A stretch of 56,169 nucleotides of DNA, taken from positions 1 through 56,169 of the forward strand of contig NZ_JAFVMF010000023.1 of NCBI RefSeq assembly GCF_017377715.1. Direction: 5' to 3'. The position numbers and the translations under genes were made by a program. The notes beneath the pieces are model-generated. The model did no database searches and was not told where the DNA came from. It saw nothing but the letters and a program-made list of their open reading frames with translations. Positions 1 through 9,469 of the stretch are shown one piece after another. How positions within the stretch are numbered: the first letter of the stretch is position 1; every line of letters begins with the position of its first letter. The stretch comes from Acetobacter sacchari (GTDB taxonomy: Bacteria; Pseudomonadota; Alphaproteobacteria; Acetobacterales; Acetobacteraceae).

Positions 1-1
1 A

Positions 2-106
2 ACCAGCAGCCAACCGCGATTTCAAGCCAGTCGTAGCCACCCCAACGCTCGGGAAGGACGGCCAACATTGCCCGTTTCTGCCGAATGGCCGATACGGCGA
101 TTATGA
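2..106 (+). CDS. Possible 3' end of an upstream gene (partial)
   Basis: An open frame enters from the left edge and stops with TGA at 104-106. That stop overlaps an ATG at 103 in the flippase frame (ATGA), a common coupling arrangement in this genome. About 34 residues are visible, rich in Arg, Ser and Pro, with no recognisable motif. If real, it is the tail of a gene in the same operon as the flippase. The support is only the ATGA overlap, so this may be chance. Confidence 0.25.
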   Translation, partial: TSSQPRFQASRSHPNAREGRPTLPVSAEWPIRRL

Positions 107-1548
107 CCGAAAGCAGCCAGAACGCCCGGAACTCTCGCGGTCAACCACCGCATTCCGACGCCAACGCCCCTGAGGACGCCCATACCGAACAAGACAACGC
201 CTCTCCCCAGAGGCGTATCGTTCGCAATGTCAGCATCCTTATGGCCGGGCGCGCACTTAACGCACCACTGGCCCTGCTGCACACGTCTCTTGCCATACGG
301 TTACTGGGTGCCCACGATTTCGGCCTGATCGTCCTTCTTTATGCGTTCGCGCGCACGGTTGGAGACATCGCCGACTTTCAGTCGTGGCAGACGGTCCTCA
401 ATTTCGGCAGTGAGTCTCTGGGCAGGCGCGACATCAACGCGTTCCATCGGATTCTGCGCTTCGGCCTGACGCTCGATATTGCCGGTGGATTCTTCGGCGC
501 TCTGATCGGCGCGGCCTTCGCGTGGCTGGGACGCGAGTGGCTCGGCTGGCCGAACTCGCTCTCCCTTCTGGGGCCGTTATACGCCACGAGCATATTCTTC
601 ATGGCCTCGGCCACTCCAGTCGGCGTACTCAGGCTTCTGAACAAATACAGCCTGATTTCGGCGCAAAGCGTCGTGGCCACCGTGGTACGGCTGGTTGGGA
701 CACTCATATTATGGGCGGGGGGCGGCAGCGTGACCGCAATGGCTGCAGTCTGGATGCTGGCGGAAGTGGCATCCTGCGTGACGTTGTTCGGGTTCGCTAC
801 GCTGGAATTGGCGAAAAGAGATCTACTGAGGGGCCTTCTGGAGCGCCCGGGGCAAATTTTTGAAGACCTGTTTCGCGGTGAGATCAGTCGTGCATTTCCC
901 GGGGTCTGGCGCTTTGCACTGACAACCAACCTGAACTCGACGCTGACCCTCGCCTTTGGACATATCGGCACTCTGGTGATCGGCGGGATGCTGGGGCCGG
1001 TGAGCGCCAGCTACTATCGTGTCGGAAGCCAGATCGCCGCGGGCATCGCGAAGCCCGCGACCCTCGTGCAGTCGACGCTGTACCCGGAGATGACCCGACT
1101 CTGGAATAAACGGGATACATTGCATCTGTATGTATTGGCTGTGCGCGCCGCCCTTGCCGCCGGAGCCTTGGGAAGCGCGCTGCTGTGCTTCGCATGGTTT
1201 CTCGGAGGACCGATCCTGCAGATCGTAATCGGACCGAATGGAGCAGACGCCCTACCCCTCACGATGTGGTTGCTTGGAGCCGAGGTCGTAGCCATATGGG
1301 GATTGCCGCTTGAGCCTCTGTTGTTCACGATGCGCCGGATTGGCGCCGTGATCATCGCCCGGGGCTTGGACGCCATGCTTTATCTGCCACTTCTCGTGCT
1401 GACGACCGAGTGGTACGGTCTTGATGGAGCGGGCCCGGCGATACTTGGAGCCACCGTATTTCTTGTCCTTATGCAACTGGGATTTGTCTGGCGACTGAGC
1501 GGCTCAAAGCCGACGAGCGTAGACGCGCCCCCAAAGGATAGTGCGTAA
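85..1548 (+). CDS. Oligosaccharide/polysaccharide flippase (MATE/PST-like membrane protein)
   Basis: A 487-residue polytopic membrane protein of the polysaccharide transporter (Wzx-like) type, expected to flip a lipid-linked saccharide or lipid head group across the inner membrane. A hydrophilic N-terminus of about 45 residues is followed by roughly 12 hydrophobic segments with short charged loops; the motif region around GRALNAPLALLHTSLAIRLL matches the first helix of such flippases. ATG at 85 gives the longest form. ATG at 103 is equally likely, since it overlaps the stop of an upstream frame (ATGA); neither has a clear Shine-Dalgarno. The 3' end overlaps the next gene by 8 bp, so the two are probably co-translated. 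Substrate is unknown; the downstream lipid genes suggest a lipid-linked or sphingolipid-derived substrate, which is inference. Confidence 0.8.
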   Translation: MADTAIMTESSQNARNSRGQPPHSDANAPEDAHTEQDNASPQRRIVRNVSILMAGRALNAPLALLHTSLAIRLLGAHDFGLIVLLYAFARTVGDIADFQSWQTVLNFGSESLGRRDINAFHRILRFGLTLDIAGGFFGALIGAAFAWLGREWLGWPNSLSLLGPLYATSIFFMASATPVGVLRLLNKYSLISAQSVVATVVRLVGTLILWAGGGSVTAMAAVWMLAEVASCVTLFGFATLELAKRDLLRGLLERPGQIFEDLFRGEISRAFPGVWRFALTTNLNSTLTLAFGHIGTLVIGGMLGPVSASYYRVGSQIAAGIAKPATLVQSTLYPEMTRLWNKRDTLHLYVLAVRAALAAGALGSALLCFAWFLGGPILQIVIGPNGADALPLTMWLLGAEVVAIWGLPLEPLLFTMRRIGAVIIARGLDAMLYLPLLVLTTEWYGLDGAGPAILGATVFLVLMQLGFVWRLSGSKPTSVDAPPKDSA

Positions 1549-2686
1549 CCTACTGATGCGTTTACTTTTTCCCTATATAGCGCAACCTCACCAGACGCTT
1601 CATTCCCTCCCGATCGCCATGGAGACCGCCAGCCGCCACCCCGGCGTGGAGGTCCATGTCGCCTGCGCGACTGAAAAGCACCTGGACTACGCGAAGTTCC
1701 TTGCCTCGTTTTACCCGGAGGCACAGGTACGATTCGAGCTTCTACACTTGCCAAACTTGATCCGCAGGCAGGTTGAGAAGCACGGACACTCCGTTATTTC
1801 GAAGTTTGCGAGCCTGTTTTATAACAAGAATTATTTCTCTACATTTCAGGGTATAGTGGTTCCAGAGAGAACTTCGCTCTATCTCCGCAAGCTCGGTGTC
1901 CAAACCCCGCGGATGATCTGGACTCGCCACGGCGCCGGCGACCGCGCCATCGGGTTCGCTCGTGACGTAAGATTGTTCGATTATGTTCTCATGGCGGGCC
2001 GCAAGCTCGAGCAGCGCCTGCTCGCCGACGGGTCCATACGACCAGGCCGCTATAAGACCGGCGTCTACGCGAAATTCGACATGGTCCAGCGTATGCAGAC
2101 GGGACGGCCCCGCCTGTTCCCGAATGATCGTCCAACAGTCATGTACAATCCACACTTCAGCCGTGGACTGTCTTCGTGGCCGCGCTTCGGGCTTAATATC
2201 CTTGATCATTTCGCCCGACAGGACCGCTACAACCTCGTTTTCGCGCCGCATTATCGTCTGTTCGACACGCGTCGCGCCGAGATTGCGCAGTTAAAGCGCG
2301 CCTATGGCCATTACGAGCACATGCTGATTGATACAGGCAGCCCGCGCAGCCTCGACATGACCTACACCATGGGCTCCGATCTCTATCTTGGCGACGTCAG
2401 CTCTCAGGTGGCGGAGTTTCTGATCCGGCCCCGCCCGTGCCTGTTTCTGAACGCCCACGACGTCGCCTGGCAGGACGATCCGAACTACCGTTTCTGGTCG
2501 CTGGGCGACGTCAGGGACAGCACCGACGACATTGGTGGGGCGATTGATCGGGCGTTTTTCACGCATGAAGATTTCATCGCCAGCCAAAAAGACTATATAG
2601 GCGACACTTTCGACCTGAGCGGCGACGCCCCTACAGCGCCAGTCGGGGCGGACGCAATTGTCGATTACCTAAGAATGGCCAGCTGA
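1541..2686 (+). CDS. CDP-glycerol glycerophosphotransferase-like / GT-B transferase
   Basis: A 381-residue soluble GT-B-like protein. The C-terminal segment YLGDVSSQVAEFLIRPRP resembles the nucleotide-binding ADxSS...F motif of CDP-glycerol:glycerophosphate transferases (teichoic-acid TagF/TagB family), and TRHGAG near residue 127 resembles their WHG-type motif. The probable role is transfer of a phosphoglycerol or similar group onto a lipid or glycan acceptor on the cytoplasmic side. The start is GTG 1541, overlapping the flippase by 8 bp; ATG at 1556 is the alternative. The stop TGA overlaps the next ATG by one base (TGATG). It sits between a flippase and sphingolipid-type genes, so a head-group role is attractive but unproven. 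The family-level call is moderate; the substrate is not assignable. Confidence 0.6.
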   Translation: MRNLLMRLLFPYIAQPHQTLHSLPIAMETASRHPGVEVHVACATEKHLDYAKFLASFYPEAQVRFELLHLPNLIRRQVEKHGHSVISKFASLFYNKNYFSTFQGIVVPERTSLYLRKLGVQTPRMIWTRHGAGDRAIGFARDVRLFDYVLMAGRKLEQRLLADGSIRPGRYKTGVYAKFDMVQRMQTGRPRLFPNDRPTVMYNPHFSRGLSSWPRFGLNILDHFARQDRYNLVFAPHYRLFDTRRAEIAQLKRAYGHYEHMLIDTGSPRSLDMTYTMGSDLYLGDVSSQVAEFLIRPRPCLFLNAHDVAWQDDPNYRFWSLGDVRDSTDDIGGAIDRAFFTHEDFIASQKDYIGDTFDLSGDAPTAPVGADAIVDYLRMAS

Positions 2687-4476
2687 TGACCGTCATATCT
2701 CGTGTGGATAACGCTTCTTTGAATCTTGCGTTCCAGAACACAACGCCAGCTCCAGTTCCGAGCGCCTCGGGGCAAAAGCGTCGCCACGGGGATTTCGACA
2801 CCTTCACCGCAGCACTGGACTACGCTGCGCAAGGTTCGGCCGGCTTCAACATATATTCCGGGCGCGGCGTGCTGCTTGAAGCGCTGCCCTACGCCACTCT
2901 CAGAGAACAGGCGCGAGAGATGGCTCTTCGCCTGCTGGCGCTCGGCCTGAAGCCCGGCGACCGCGTCGGCCTGATCGCCGAGAGCGACGGCGATTTCGCG
3001 CGTATCTTCTTTGGCTGCCAATACGCCGGACTGGTCGCGACCCCCATGCCGCTGCCCGTCGCCTTCGGCGGACGCGAGGCCTATGTCGCGACCATACGCG
3101 GCATGATCGAAAGCTCCGACGCATCCGCTCTCGTGGTCCCGGACGTCATTGGCGGATGGACCGACGAGATTGTCGCCGGCTTTGATTTGAAATTCGGGGG
3201 AAACCCGGCCCAACTGGCCACCCTGCCCGCGCCAATGCGCCCGCTTCCTGCAATCAAACCGGAAGCGCTGTCCTATCTTCAGTTTTCATCAGGCAGCACA
3301 CGCTTCCCCAAAGGCGTTTGCGTCACCCAAAAATCGGGCATGGCTAACGCGCGCTCCATCGCTCTCGACGGCCTGCAGGTCCGGGAAGACGGGGATCGTT
3401 GCGTATCCTGGCTGCCGCTGTACCACGACATGGGTCTCGTCGGGTTTTTCCTGACGCCCATGACCTGCCAGCTGACCGTCGATCTGCTGCCGACCCGCGA
3501 ATTCGCCCGCCGCCCTCACGTGTGGCTGGAACTGATCTCGCGCAATCGCGGCACCATCTCCTATAGCCCGTCCTTCGGTTACGAACTTTGCGCCCGTCGA
3601 TCCGGTTCGGGCGACATCGACCTGTCGTGCTGGCGGATCGCTGGCATCGGCGGAGACATGATCCGACCGCACATCCTCGAAGATTTCGGGGAACGCTTCG
3701 CCTCCGTCGGCTTCGATCAGCGGGCCTTCGTCGCCAGTTACGGCATGGCCGAAGCCACCCTGGCCATCAGCTTCGCTCCACTGGGGAACGGCATCCAGAC
3801 CGACACGGTCGATCTGCGCCGTTTGGAGTCCGATGGCGTGGCGATTTCCGCGAACGATCCTTCCCTTTCCCTGCGTACGTTCATGCTATGCGGCCGCGTC
3901 CTGCCTGGGCACGAGATGGAAGTTCGCGGCCCGGACGGCTCGGCTCTGCCCGAACGGACAGTCGGCGCGATCTACGTGCGCGGGCCGAGCCTGATGAGCG
4001 GATATTTCCGCCTGCCCGTGGAAACCGCCGAGGCGTTAAGCGCCGACGGTTGGCTGAACACCGGCGACCTTGGCTACATGAAAGACGGGCAAATCGTCGT
4101 CACCGGCCGCGCCAAAGACCTGATCATCATCAACGGCCGCAACATTTGGCCGCAGGATCTGGAATGGTGCGCCGAAACCGAGATCGAGACGCTTCGCAGC
4201 CGCGACGTCGCCGTATTCTCGATAGAGGAAGACGACAGAGAAAAAGTGGTGGCGCTCGTGCAATGCCGCGCGACCACCGATGACGCGCGGGAAGAACTGC
4301 GCGACCGCGTCGCAAGCCTGTTTCGCCGTTTGCACGGCGTCGACGTCAATGTCGTGCTGGTGCCCCCACACTCCCTGCCGCAGACATCCTCCGGCAAGCT
4401 GACCCGGGCAAAGGCGAAAACCATGCTGCTATCGGGCGCTTTCGATCCCCGCGACGAAACAGCCAACGCCGCGTGA
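2686..4476 (+). CDS. Fatty acyl-AMP ligase (FAAL), acyl-ACP synthetase
   Basis: A 596-residue adenylate-forming enzyme that activates a fatty acid to acyl-AMP for loading onto an acyl carrier protein. Visible family motifs in order: the P-loop-like SSGSTRFPKGV, WLPLYHDMGLVGFF (typical of FAAL rather than short acyl-CoA ligases), SYGMAEATLAISFAP, the A8 hinge region GWLNTGDLGYMKDGQI followed by GRAKDLIIINGRN, and the C-terminal A10 lysine in LPQTSSGKLTR. Length fits FAALs (550-600). The downstream partner is an ACP after a 166-bp gap, then a serine palmitoyltransferase. In Caulobacter an acyl-ACP synthetase next to an ACP and Spt feeds sphingolipid synthesis; the same logic is likely here. The start overlaps the preceding stop (TGATG). 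Confidence 0.88.
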   Translation: MTVISRVDNASLNLAFQNTTPAPVPSASGQKRRHGDFDTFTAALDYAAQGSAGFNIYSGRGVLLEALPYATLREQAREMALRLLALGLKPGDRVGLIAESDGDFARIFFGCQYAGLVATPMPLPVAFGGREAYVATIRGMIESSDASALVVPDVIGGWTDEIVAGFDLKFGGNPAQLATLPAPMRPLPAIKPEALSYLQFSSGSTRFPKGVCVTQKSGMANARSIALDGLQVREDGDRCVSWLPLYHDMGLVGFFLTPMTCQLTVDLLPTREFARRPHVWLELISRNRGTISYSPSFGYELCARRSGSGDIDLSCWRIAGIGGDMIRPHILEDFGERFASVGFDQRAFVASYGMAEATLAISFAPLGNGIQTDTVDLRRLESDGVAISANDPSLSLRTFMLCGRVLPGHEMEVRGPDGSALPERTVGAIYVRGPSLMSGYFRLPVETAEALSADGWLNTGDLGYMKDGQIVVTGRAKDLIIINGRNIWPQDLEWCAETEIETLRSRDVAVFSIEEDDREKVVALVQCRATTDDAREELRDRVASLFRRLHGVDVNVVLVPPHSLPQTSSGKLTRAKAKTMLLSGAFDPRDETANAA

Positions 4477-4482
4477 TGCGCC

Positions 4483-4499
4483 GCGCGCATGACGCGCGC
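4483..4499 (+). other. GC-only hairpin just after the FAAL stop
   Basis: GCGCGC (4483-4488), loop ATGAC, GCGCGC (4494-4499). It lies 6 bp after the FAAL stop in the 166-bp gap before the ACP gene. There is no T-tract, so it is more likely an mRNA-stabilising or partially terminating stem that separates FAAL from ACP expression than a full terminator. The rest of the gap shows no gene. Confidence 0.3.
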
Positions 4500-4642
4500 G
4501 CAGTGCCGGACCACTTCTGGCCAGCCATCAGCTTTTAAGCCATAACGACCGCCCTCGGCTCGCACGGCGAGACGCGGCGGCCGTCCACGACAAATGAGAC
4601 GCCGACGCGCAGCGGCGGACAGCAATGATGAAAGGTGATCCG

Positions 4643-4894
4643 ATGAGCGAAACAATTGAGGATGTATCGGCGCTGATCGTCAACAAGCTGCTGGCCAATC
4701 CCAAGGTGCCCCGCGACATAAACGGGTCCAGCAAGATTGTGGAGGATCTGGCGTTCGACTCACTCGCTGTGATGAATTTCGTCATGGAGATCGAGGACGA
4801 AATGGATGTTTCCGTGCCGCTCGACCGTCTTGCCGACATCCGTACGGTGGACGACCTTGCGACCTGTATCGTCTCCCTCAAAAACGGCGGTTGA
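4643..4894 (+). CDS. Acyl carrier protein
   Basis: An 83-residue acidic ACP. The phosphopantetheine attachment serine is in the motif FDSLAVMNF, followed by the helix-III region EIEDEMDVSVP, both standard for ACPs. I chose ATG 4643 over ATG 4625 because AAAGGTGA lies at the right distance upstream of 4643, while 4625 has no ribosome site. It is a dedicated ACP, distinct from the housekeeping one expected beside fab genes. Its position between a fatty acyl-AMP ligase and serine palmitoyltransferase implies that it carries the acyl group condensed with serine, as reported for the Caulobacter sphingolipid ACP (family knowledge; the role here is inference). The next gene begins 8 bp after the stop. 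Confidence 0.9.
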   Translation: MSETIEDVSALIVNKLLANPKVPRDINGSSKIVEDLAFDSLAVMNFVMEIEDEMDVSVPLDRLADIRTVDDLATCIVSLKNGG

Positions 4895-4901
4895 GGTCTG
4901 A

Positions 4902-6089
4902 ATGAGCATCTTCGACAAATTCCGCACCGTCGAGCAAAGGCTCGCCCTGCTGACCGCTGGCGGCGGCCGTAACCCGTTCGACGTGATGATCGAACGGCCC
5001 GTGTCCTCGACAGTCGGAATCATCGAAGGCCGCGAGACGCTGCTGTTCGGCACGAACAACTATCTTGGACTCAGCCAGTCCCAGCGTGCGATCGACGCCG
5101 CGATCGACGCCGTTCGCGCGCGAGGCGTTGGCACCACCGGATCGCGTATCGCCAACGGCACGCAGAGCGTGCACCGGGAGCTTGAGCAACGCATTGCCTC
5201 ATTCTTCGGGCAGAAGCATTGCATGGTGTTCTCCACCGGATATCAAGCCAATCTCGGGATGATCTCGACCCTCGCCGGCAAGGACGATTACCTGATCCTC
5301 GACGCCGACAGCCATGCGAGCATCTACGACGCCAGCCGTCTTGGGCACGCTCAGGTTATACGCTTCAAGCACAACGATCCCGACGACTTGCACAAACGCC
5401 TGCGGCGCCTCGAAGGAACGCCCGGCGCCAAGCTCGTTGTCGTGGAGGGCATCTATTCGATGACCGGCAACGTCGCCCCCCTCAAGGAAATGGCGGCGAT
5501 CAAGCGCGAAACCGGAGCGACGCTCCTCGTCGACGAAGCCCACTCGTTCGGTGTTCTCGGTCCAACCGGTCGCGGCGTCGCCGAGGCTGAAGGCGTCGAG
5601 GCGGATGTCGACTTTATCGTCGGCACGTTCTCGAAGAGTCTGGGAACCGTTGGCGGTTACTGCGTCTCCAATCACGACGAGATCGATCTCGTCCGGCTGC
5701 AGTGCCGCCCCTATATGTTCACGGCCTCCCTGCCGCCGGAAGTGATCGCCGCAACGATGGCCGCGCTTGACGACATGGTCGCCCAGCCGGAACTGCGGAC
5801 GCAGTTATCCCAAAACGCTGCGCAGTTTCACGCGGGTCTGAAGGGGCTGGGGTTGAACGTCAGCCAGCAGGTCAGCCCGGTCGTGGCGGTGACTCTGGAA
5901 ACTGTCGAAGAAGCGATTGCTTTGTGGAACAGGCTTCTGGACCTCGGGCTTTACGTCAATCTGAGCCTGCCGCCCGCGACGCCTGACCATCGCCCGCTTT
6001 TGCGGTGCTCGGTGATGGCCAGCCATACGAGCGCGCAGATTGCGCGCGCTGTCGAAATCTTCGCCGAAGCTGGCGCAAGTCTCGGTTAA
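4902..6089 (+). CDS. spt: Serine palmitoyltransferase (sphingolipid synthesis, first step)
   Basis: A 395-residue PLP-dependent alpha-oxoamine synthase that condenses L-serine with an acyl thioester to 3-ketosphinganine. The PLP lysine is Lys245 in GTFSKSLGTVGGY; DEAHSFG (residues 211-217) and DSHAS (His138, stacking on PLP) are present. The stretch RLQCRPYMFTASLPP is close to that of Sphingomonas and Caulobacter SPT rather than BioF or KBL. GAGGT lies 6 nt upstream of the ATG. It is the last gene of the five-gene + strand run, with a hairpin 100 bp downstream. Ceramide synthase and ketosphinganine reductase genes are not in the window. The alternatives, 8-amino-7-oxononanoate synthase or 2-amino-3-ketobutyrate ligase, are less likely given the FAAL-ACP context. 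Confidence 0.85.
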   Translation: MSIFDKFRTVEQRLALLTAGGGRNPFDVMIERPVSSTVGIIEGRETLLFGTNNYLGLSQSQRAIDAAIDAVRARGVGTTGSRIANGTQSVHRELEQRIASFFGQKHCMVFSTGYQANLGMISTLAGKDDYLILDADSHASIYDASRLGHAQVIRFKHNDPDDLHKRLRRLEGTPGAKLVVVEGIYSMTGNVAPLKEMAAIKRETGATLLVDEAHSFGVLGPTGRGVAEAEGVEADVDFIVGTFSKSLGTVGGYCVSNHDEIDLVRLQCRPYMFTASLPPEVIAATMAALDDMVAQPELRTQLSQNAAQFHAGLKGLGLNVSQQVSPVVAVTLETVEEAIALWNRLLDLGLYVNLSLPPATPDHRPLLRCSVMASHTSAQIARAVEIFAEAGASLG

Positions 6090-6559
6090 CGTAAAGGCAG
6101 GATCCGTGTCAGCCCTTATCGGCAAGTAGACGGACCCCGCCGGATTTTCCGCCGCTCTTACGGCGCCTCAGCAAATCGAGGTCCAATCAGGCGCCCGTTG
6201 GCGGGCGTCTGCTTTACCAAAGCGCTGTCCAGCCGCCATTTTTTGGTACCCCCACCCAATTCGCATCATTCCAGCTCATCCTACGCCTCCGCCACTCGGC
6301 AGGCGTCACTCGAGCGTGAGGCTATCCGATGATTGCGCAGGATCGGAAAAACCCTCGAAAAAATAAGAATCAAGCACCTTATCTGTTCACACGGGTTCAC
6401 GAATAAGGTTCCGGTTCATTGTTTTGGCGCGCATCATCCGACCAGCCGATTCCGTCTGACCGGATGACGCCCCAGGATCGAATCCAGAACTGATGTCGAC
6501 GGTTACGATTCCAAAACAGCCCTATCGCAACACCGCCGCCGCATACCGAACGACGCAAG
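6090..6559. other. 470-bp intergenic region between two gene blocks
   Basis: No convincing gene was found on either strand; short open frames here have no motifs or ribosome sites. It holds the terminator-like hairpin at 6189-6210. Beyond that nothing distinctive was seen. Confidence 0.5.
6189..6210 (+). terminator. Probable terminator hairpin of the sphingolipid operon
   Basis: Nine-pair stem (one G-T pair) AGGCGCCCG / CGGGCGTCT with loop TTGG, followed by GCTTT. It lies 100 bp after the spt stop. The T-tract is weak, so efficiency is uncertain. Confidence 0.45.
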
Positions 6560-7180
6560 TCACGCCCCGAAAAGCGCCGGAGCGTCCGGCAACGCCTCCA
6601 CACAGAGGCCGAAACATACGCTCGACATGCACGAAAACGTCGCCGAAGCGAATTTTTGCGTGGCGCGCCAGCAGAACGCCAACGCGTATGCATCCAACGC
6701 AACCATATCCGAAGGAGAGGCGTCCGCATGATCGGCAAGACGAAAATCGCCGTCTCCATACAGGCAAAACACCGACAACGTCGCCGCGGAAGAAAGCGGA
6801 ATGGAGAAGCTTTTCCTGAACGGCCTCAGGGTTATGCGTACCTTTCTGACGACCGCCAACGCGGCGACGAGAGATACGGTCTGTTCGACATCCTCTCTCA
6901 GAAAACGACAATTTTTCGAAATCTTTGCCTTGTCTCGAAGAAACAAGATGGCCTGATCAACAGTGCCGGAAAACGCCACACCGTCGTCTACGGGCGCATC
7001 ATTGACGATATGCTCCGTCCAGTCTCGAGGAACCCGACGCCCCCAGACCACGATGTCGGAAGATGCCCCTAAAACGTCAGCAACGATGGCGGGATCTGAC
7101 GACGCCGTGACCCTTGCGCCAGCATCGTCCCGGCTGGCCGGCCAGCTATCGACTACGAACATTTTAGGTGCGCGCTGCAA
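6560..7180 (-). CDS. Divergent DUF1826-like protein (tandem paralogue, tentative)
   Basis: A 206-residue predicted protein that overlaps the 3' end of the DUF1826 gene by 17 bp and is read in the same direction, so it is probably in the same Zur-controlled transcript. Read against its neighbour, the layout is parallel: VVWGRRVP near residue 44 resembles the DUF1826 N-terminal block, the segment at about 97-150 (DVEQTVSL, VRITLRPF, LSVFCLYGDGDF) lines up with its central block, and PSDMVALD (156-163) with its GDIVILKG. The FHVD motif and the C-terminal HRSPP and LLLTVD blocks are not recognisable. This suggests a decayed or re-purposed duplicate. It could instead be an unrelated protein, because the comparison was made by eye. 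Confidence 0.5.
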   Translation of the reverse strand: MQRAPKMFVVDSWPASRDDAGARVTASSDPAIVADVLGASSDIVVWGRRVPRDWTEHIVNDAPVDDGVAFSGTVDQAILFLRDKAKISKNCRFLREDVEQTVSLVAALAVVRKVRITLRPFRKSFSIPLSSAATLSVFCLYGDGDFRLADHADASPSDMVALDAYALAFCWRATQKFASATFSCMSSVCFGLCVEALPDAPALFGA

Positions 7181-7793
7181 CGGATTGTCGAACGTCCATT
7201 CCGCATGCCCCCACGTGATCGACGGTCAGCAGCAAACGCCGCGTCGGGATGGAAAGCTCGGAAAGCGGCGGCGACCGGTGAAGCACGGCTCCTGTGGCCA
7301 CCCGCCCCGGATAGAGCAAGCCTTTAAGAATAACTATATCTCCGGCAAGCGTTTCGTGAATATCGTCATCATCGGCGCGTTTCCACTGCACGCCGGGGCC
7401 GATATAGGTGCAGAGCAACCGCAACCCAACATTGTCGACGTGAAAACGGCGGCAACTGTCGTGGTCAATACACTCAAGTCGAAGACGCACATCGTCTTCT
7501 CCGGTCAAATGTCTGTAGTGATGCACTAACGCCAGAACGTCGGCGACGAGACATGCTGCGGCATTCCCGGCAACGCTCCTCAGCCGGGTCTCCAGAATTT
7601 CCGGTCTACCCATGTCGAGGAAAAATTCCGGACCAGTCTCAAGATAGGCGAATACAGCCCTAGCAAGATTTTGATCCAGAACGCGCGGTAAGTGGGCCAG
7701 ATGACAAGCCGGGCGCTCTATCTCGCGCAACGACGAAGGAACCAGCAACCGTCGCTGTGTCGTGCATCCGGAGCGCATTTGAGTTTCCCGCAT
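7164..7793 (-). CDS. DUF1826 family protein (zinc-regulon associated)
   Basis: A 209-residue protein with the DUF1826 blocks: CRRFHVDNVGLRLLCTY (residues 114-130), GPGVQW (132-137), GDIVILKG (151-158), LHRSPP (171-176) and RRLLLTVD (185-192). The function of DUF1826 is unknown; the family commonly neighbours COG0523 GTPases in Zur regulons, and the conserved His/Asp/Cys residues are compatible with metal binding. It is divergent from the COG0523 gene across a 20-bp palindrome at 7795-7814, only 1 bp upstream of this ATG. With the operator so close, the internal ATG at 7778 may be the real start. The downstream gene overlaps it by 17 bp. Confidence 0.8.
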   Translation of the reverse strand: MRETQMRSGCTTQRRLLVPSSLREIERPACHLAHLPRVLDQNLARAVFAYLETGPEFFLDMGRPEILETRLRSVAGNAAACLVADVLALVHHYRHLTGEDDVRLRLECIDHDSCRRFHVDNVGLRLLCTYIGPGVQWKRADDDDIHETLAGDIVILKGLLYPGRVATGAVLHRSPPLSELSIPTRRLLLTVDHVGACGMDVRQSVAART

Positions 7794-7794
7794 T

Positions 7795-7814
7795 TGTTAT
7801 GTTATAACATAACA
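7795..7814. promoter_or_regulatory. Zur-type operator
   Basis: TGTTATGTTATAACATAACA is a perfect 20-bp palindrome between the divergent DUF1826 and COG0523 genes. It has the GTTATGTTATAACATAAC pattern of zinc uptake regulator boxes (family knowledge). It touches both putative start regions, so repression of both directions by zinc-loaded Zur is expected. Its overlap with ATG 7814 is one reason to place the + strand start at 7853. Confidence 0.8.
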
Positions 7815-7852
7815 TGACGCTCACCTTCGGCGCAACAGTAGGATCAGACCCC

Positions 7853-9074
<1,222 letters not shown>

Positions 9075-9082
<8 letters not shown>

Positions 9083-9416
9083 TCCTGGACGCTCAAATGA
9101 ACGCACGCTACGAGGCGAGATGTGGCGGCGATATGAAGGCGACGACTGGGACGCTTTCGACGCACTGCCCTGCACCGTCCGCAGAAGGCTGAACGAGCAC
9201 AGCTATGACGCGTGGGCGGTCAATGTCCTGATGCTGTGGCGTCATTACAAGCGACAATATGGACGAACGCCTCGTGCGGAGCGGGCTCTGATCCGTTATC
9301 TCGATTATTGCGAACGACTGGAGCGGCAGGCGTTCGCCGAGCGTCATGCGGAGCGGTTCGGATATCCGCTCGCCCACGACGCCGCCCGGGCGAGCGTCCT
9401 GCGTCTGTCTTCCTGA
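9075..9416 (+). CDS. Small conserved-type protein downstream of COG0523 gene
   Basis: 113 residues, rich in Arg and Trp and probably cytoplasmic: no signal peptide or membrane segment. The block [21 protein letters not shown] near residues 24-44 is reminiscent of short uncharacterised alphaproteobacterial proteins (possibly DUF6525, not certain). The ATG at 9075 overlaps the COG0523 gene by 8 bp, so it is co-transcribed and presumably in the zinc-starvation response. The function is unknown. It is convergent with the encapsulin gene. Confidence 0.6.
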
Positions 9417-9429
9417 CTGTCCATGCTCC

Positions 9430-9446
9430 CTCCGCCGAGAGCGGAG
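9430..9446. terminator. Short hairpin between convergent genes
   Basis: CTCCGC - CGAGA - GCGGAG, a 6-bp stem in the 53-bp gap between the COG0523 operon (+) and the encapsulin gene (-). It could serve both directions. There is no T-tract on either side. Confidence 0.3.
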
Positions 9447-9469
9447 AGAGTGGAAGCCATTTCGCGATG

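Noticed and set aside
4902..6089. Calling the alpha-oxoamine synthase bioF or kbl
   Set aside because: No biotin or threonine-degradation genes are nearby, and the GTFSKSLGTVGG/RPYMFTASLPP region plus a dedicated FAAL and ACP fits serine palmitoyltransferase better.
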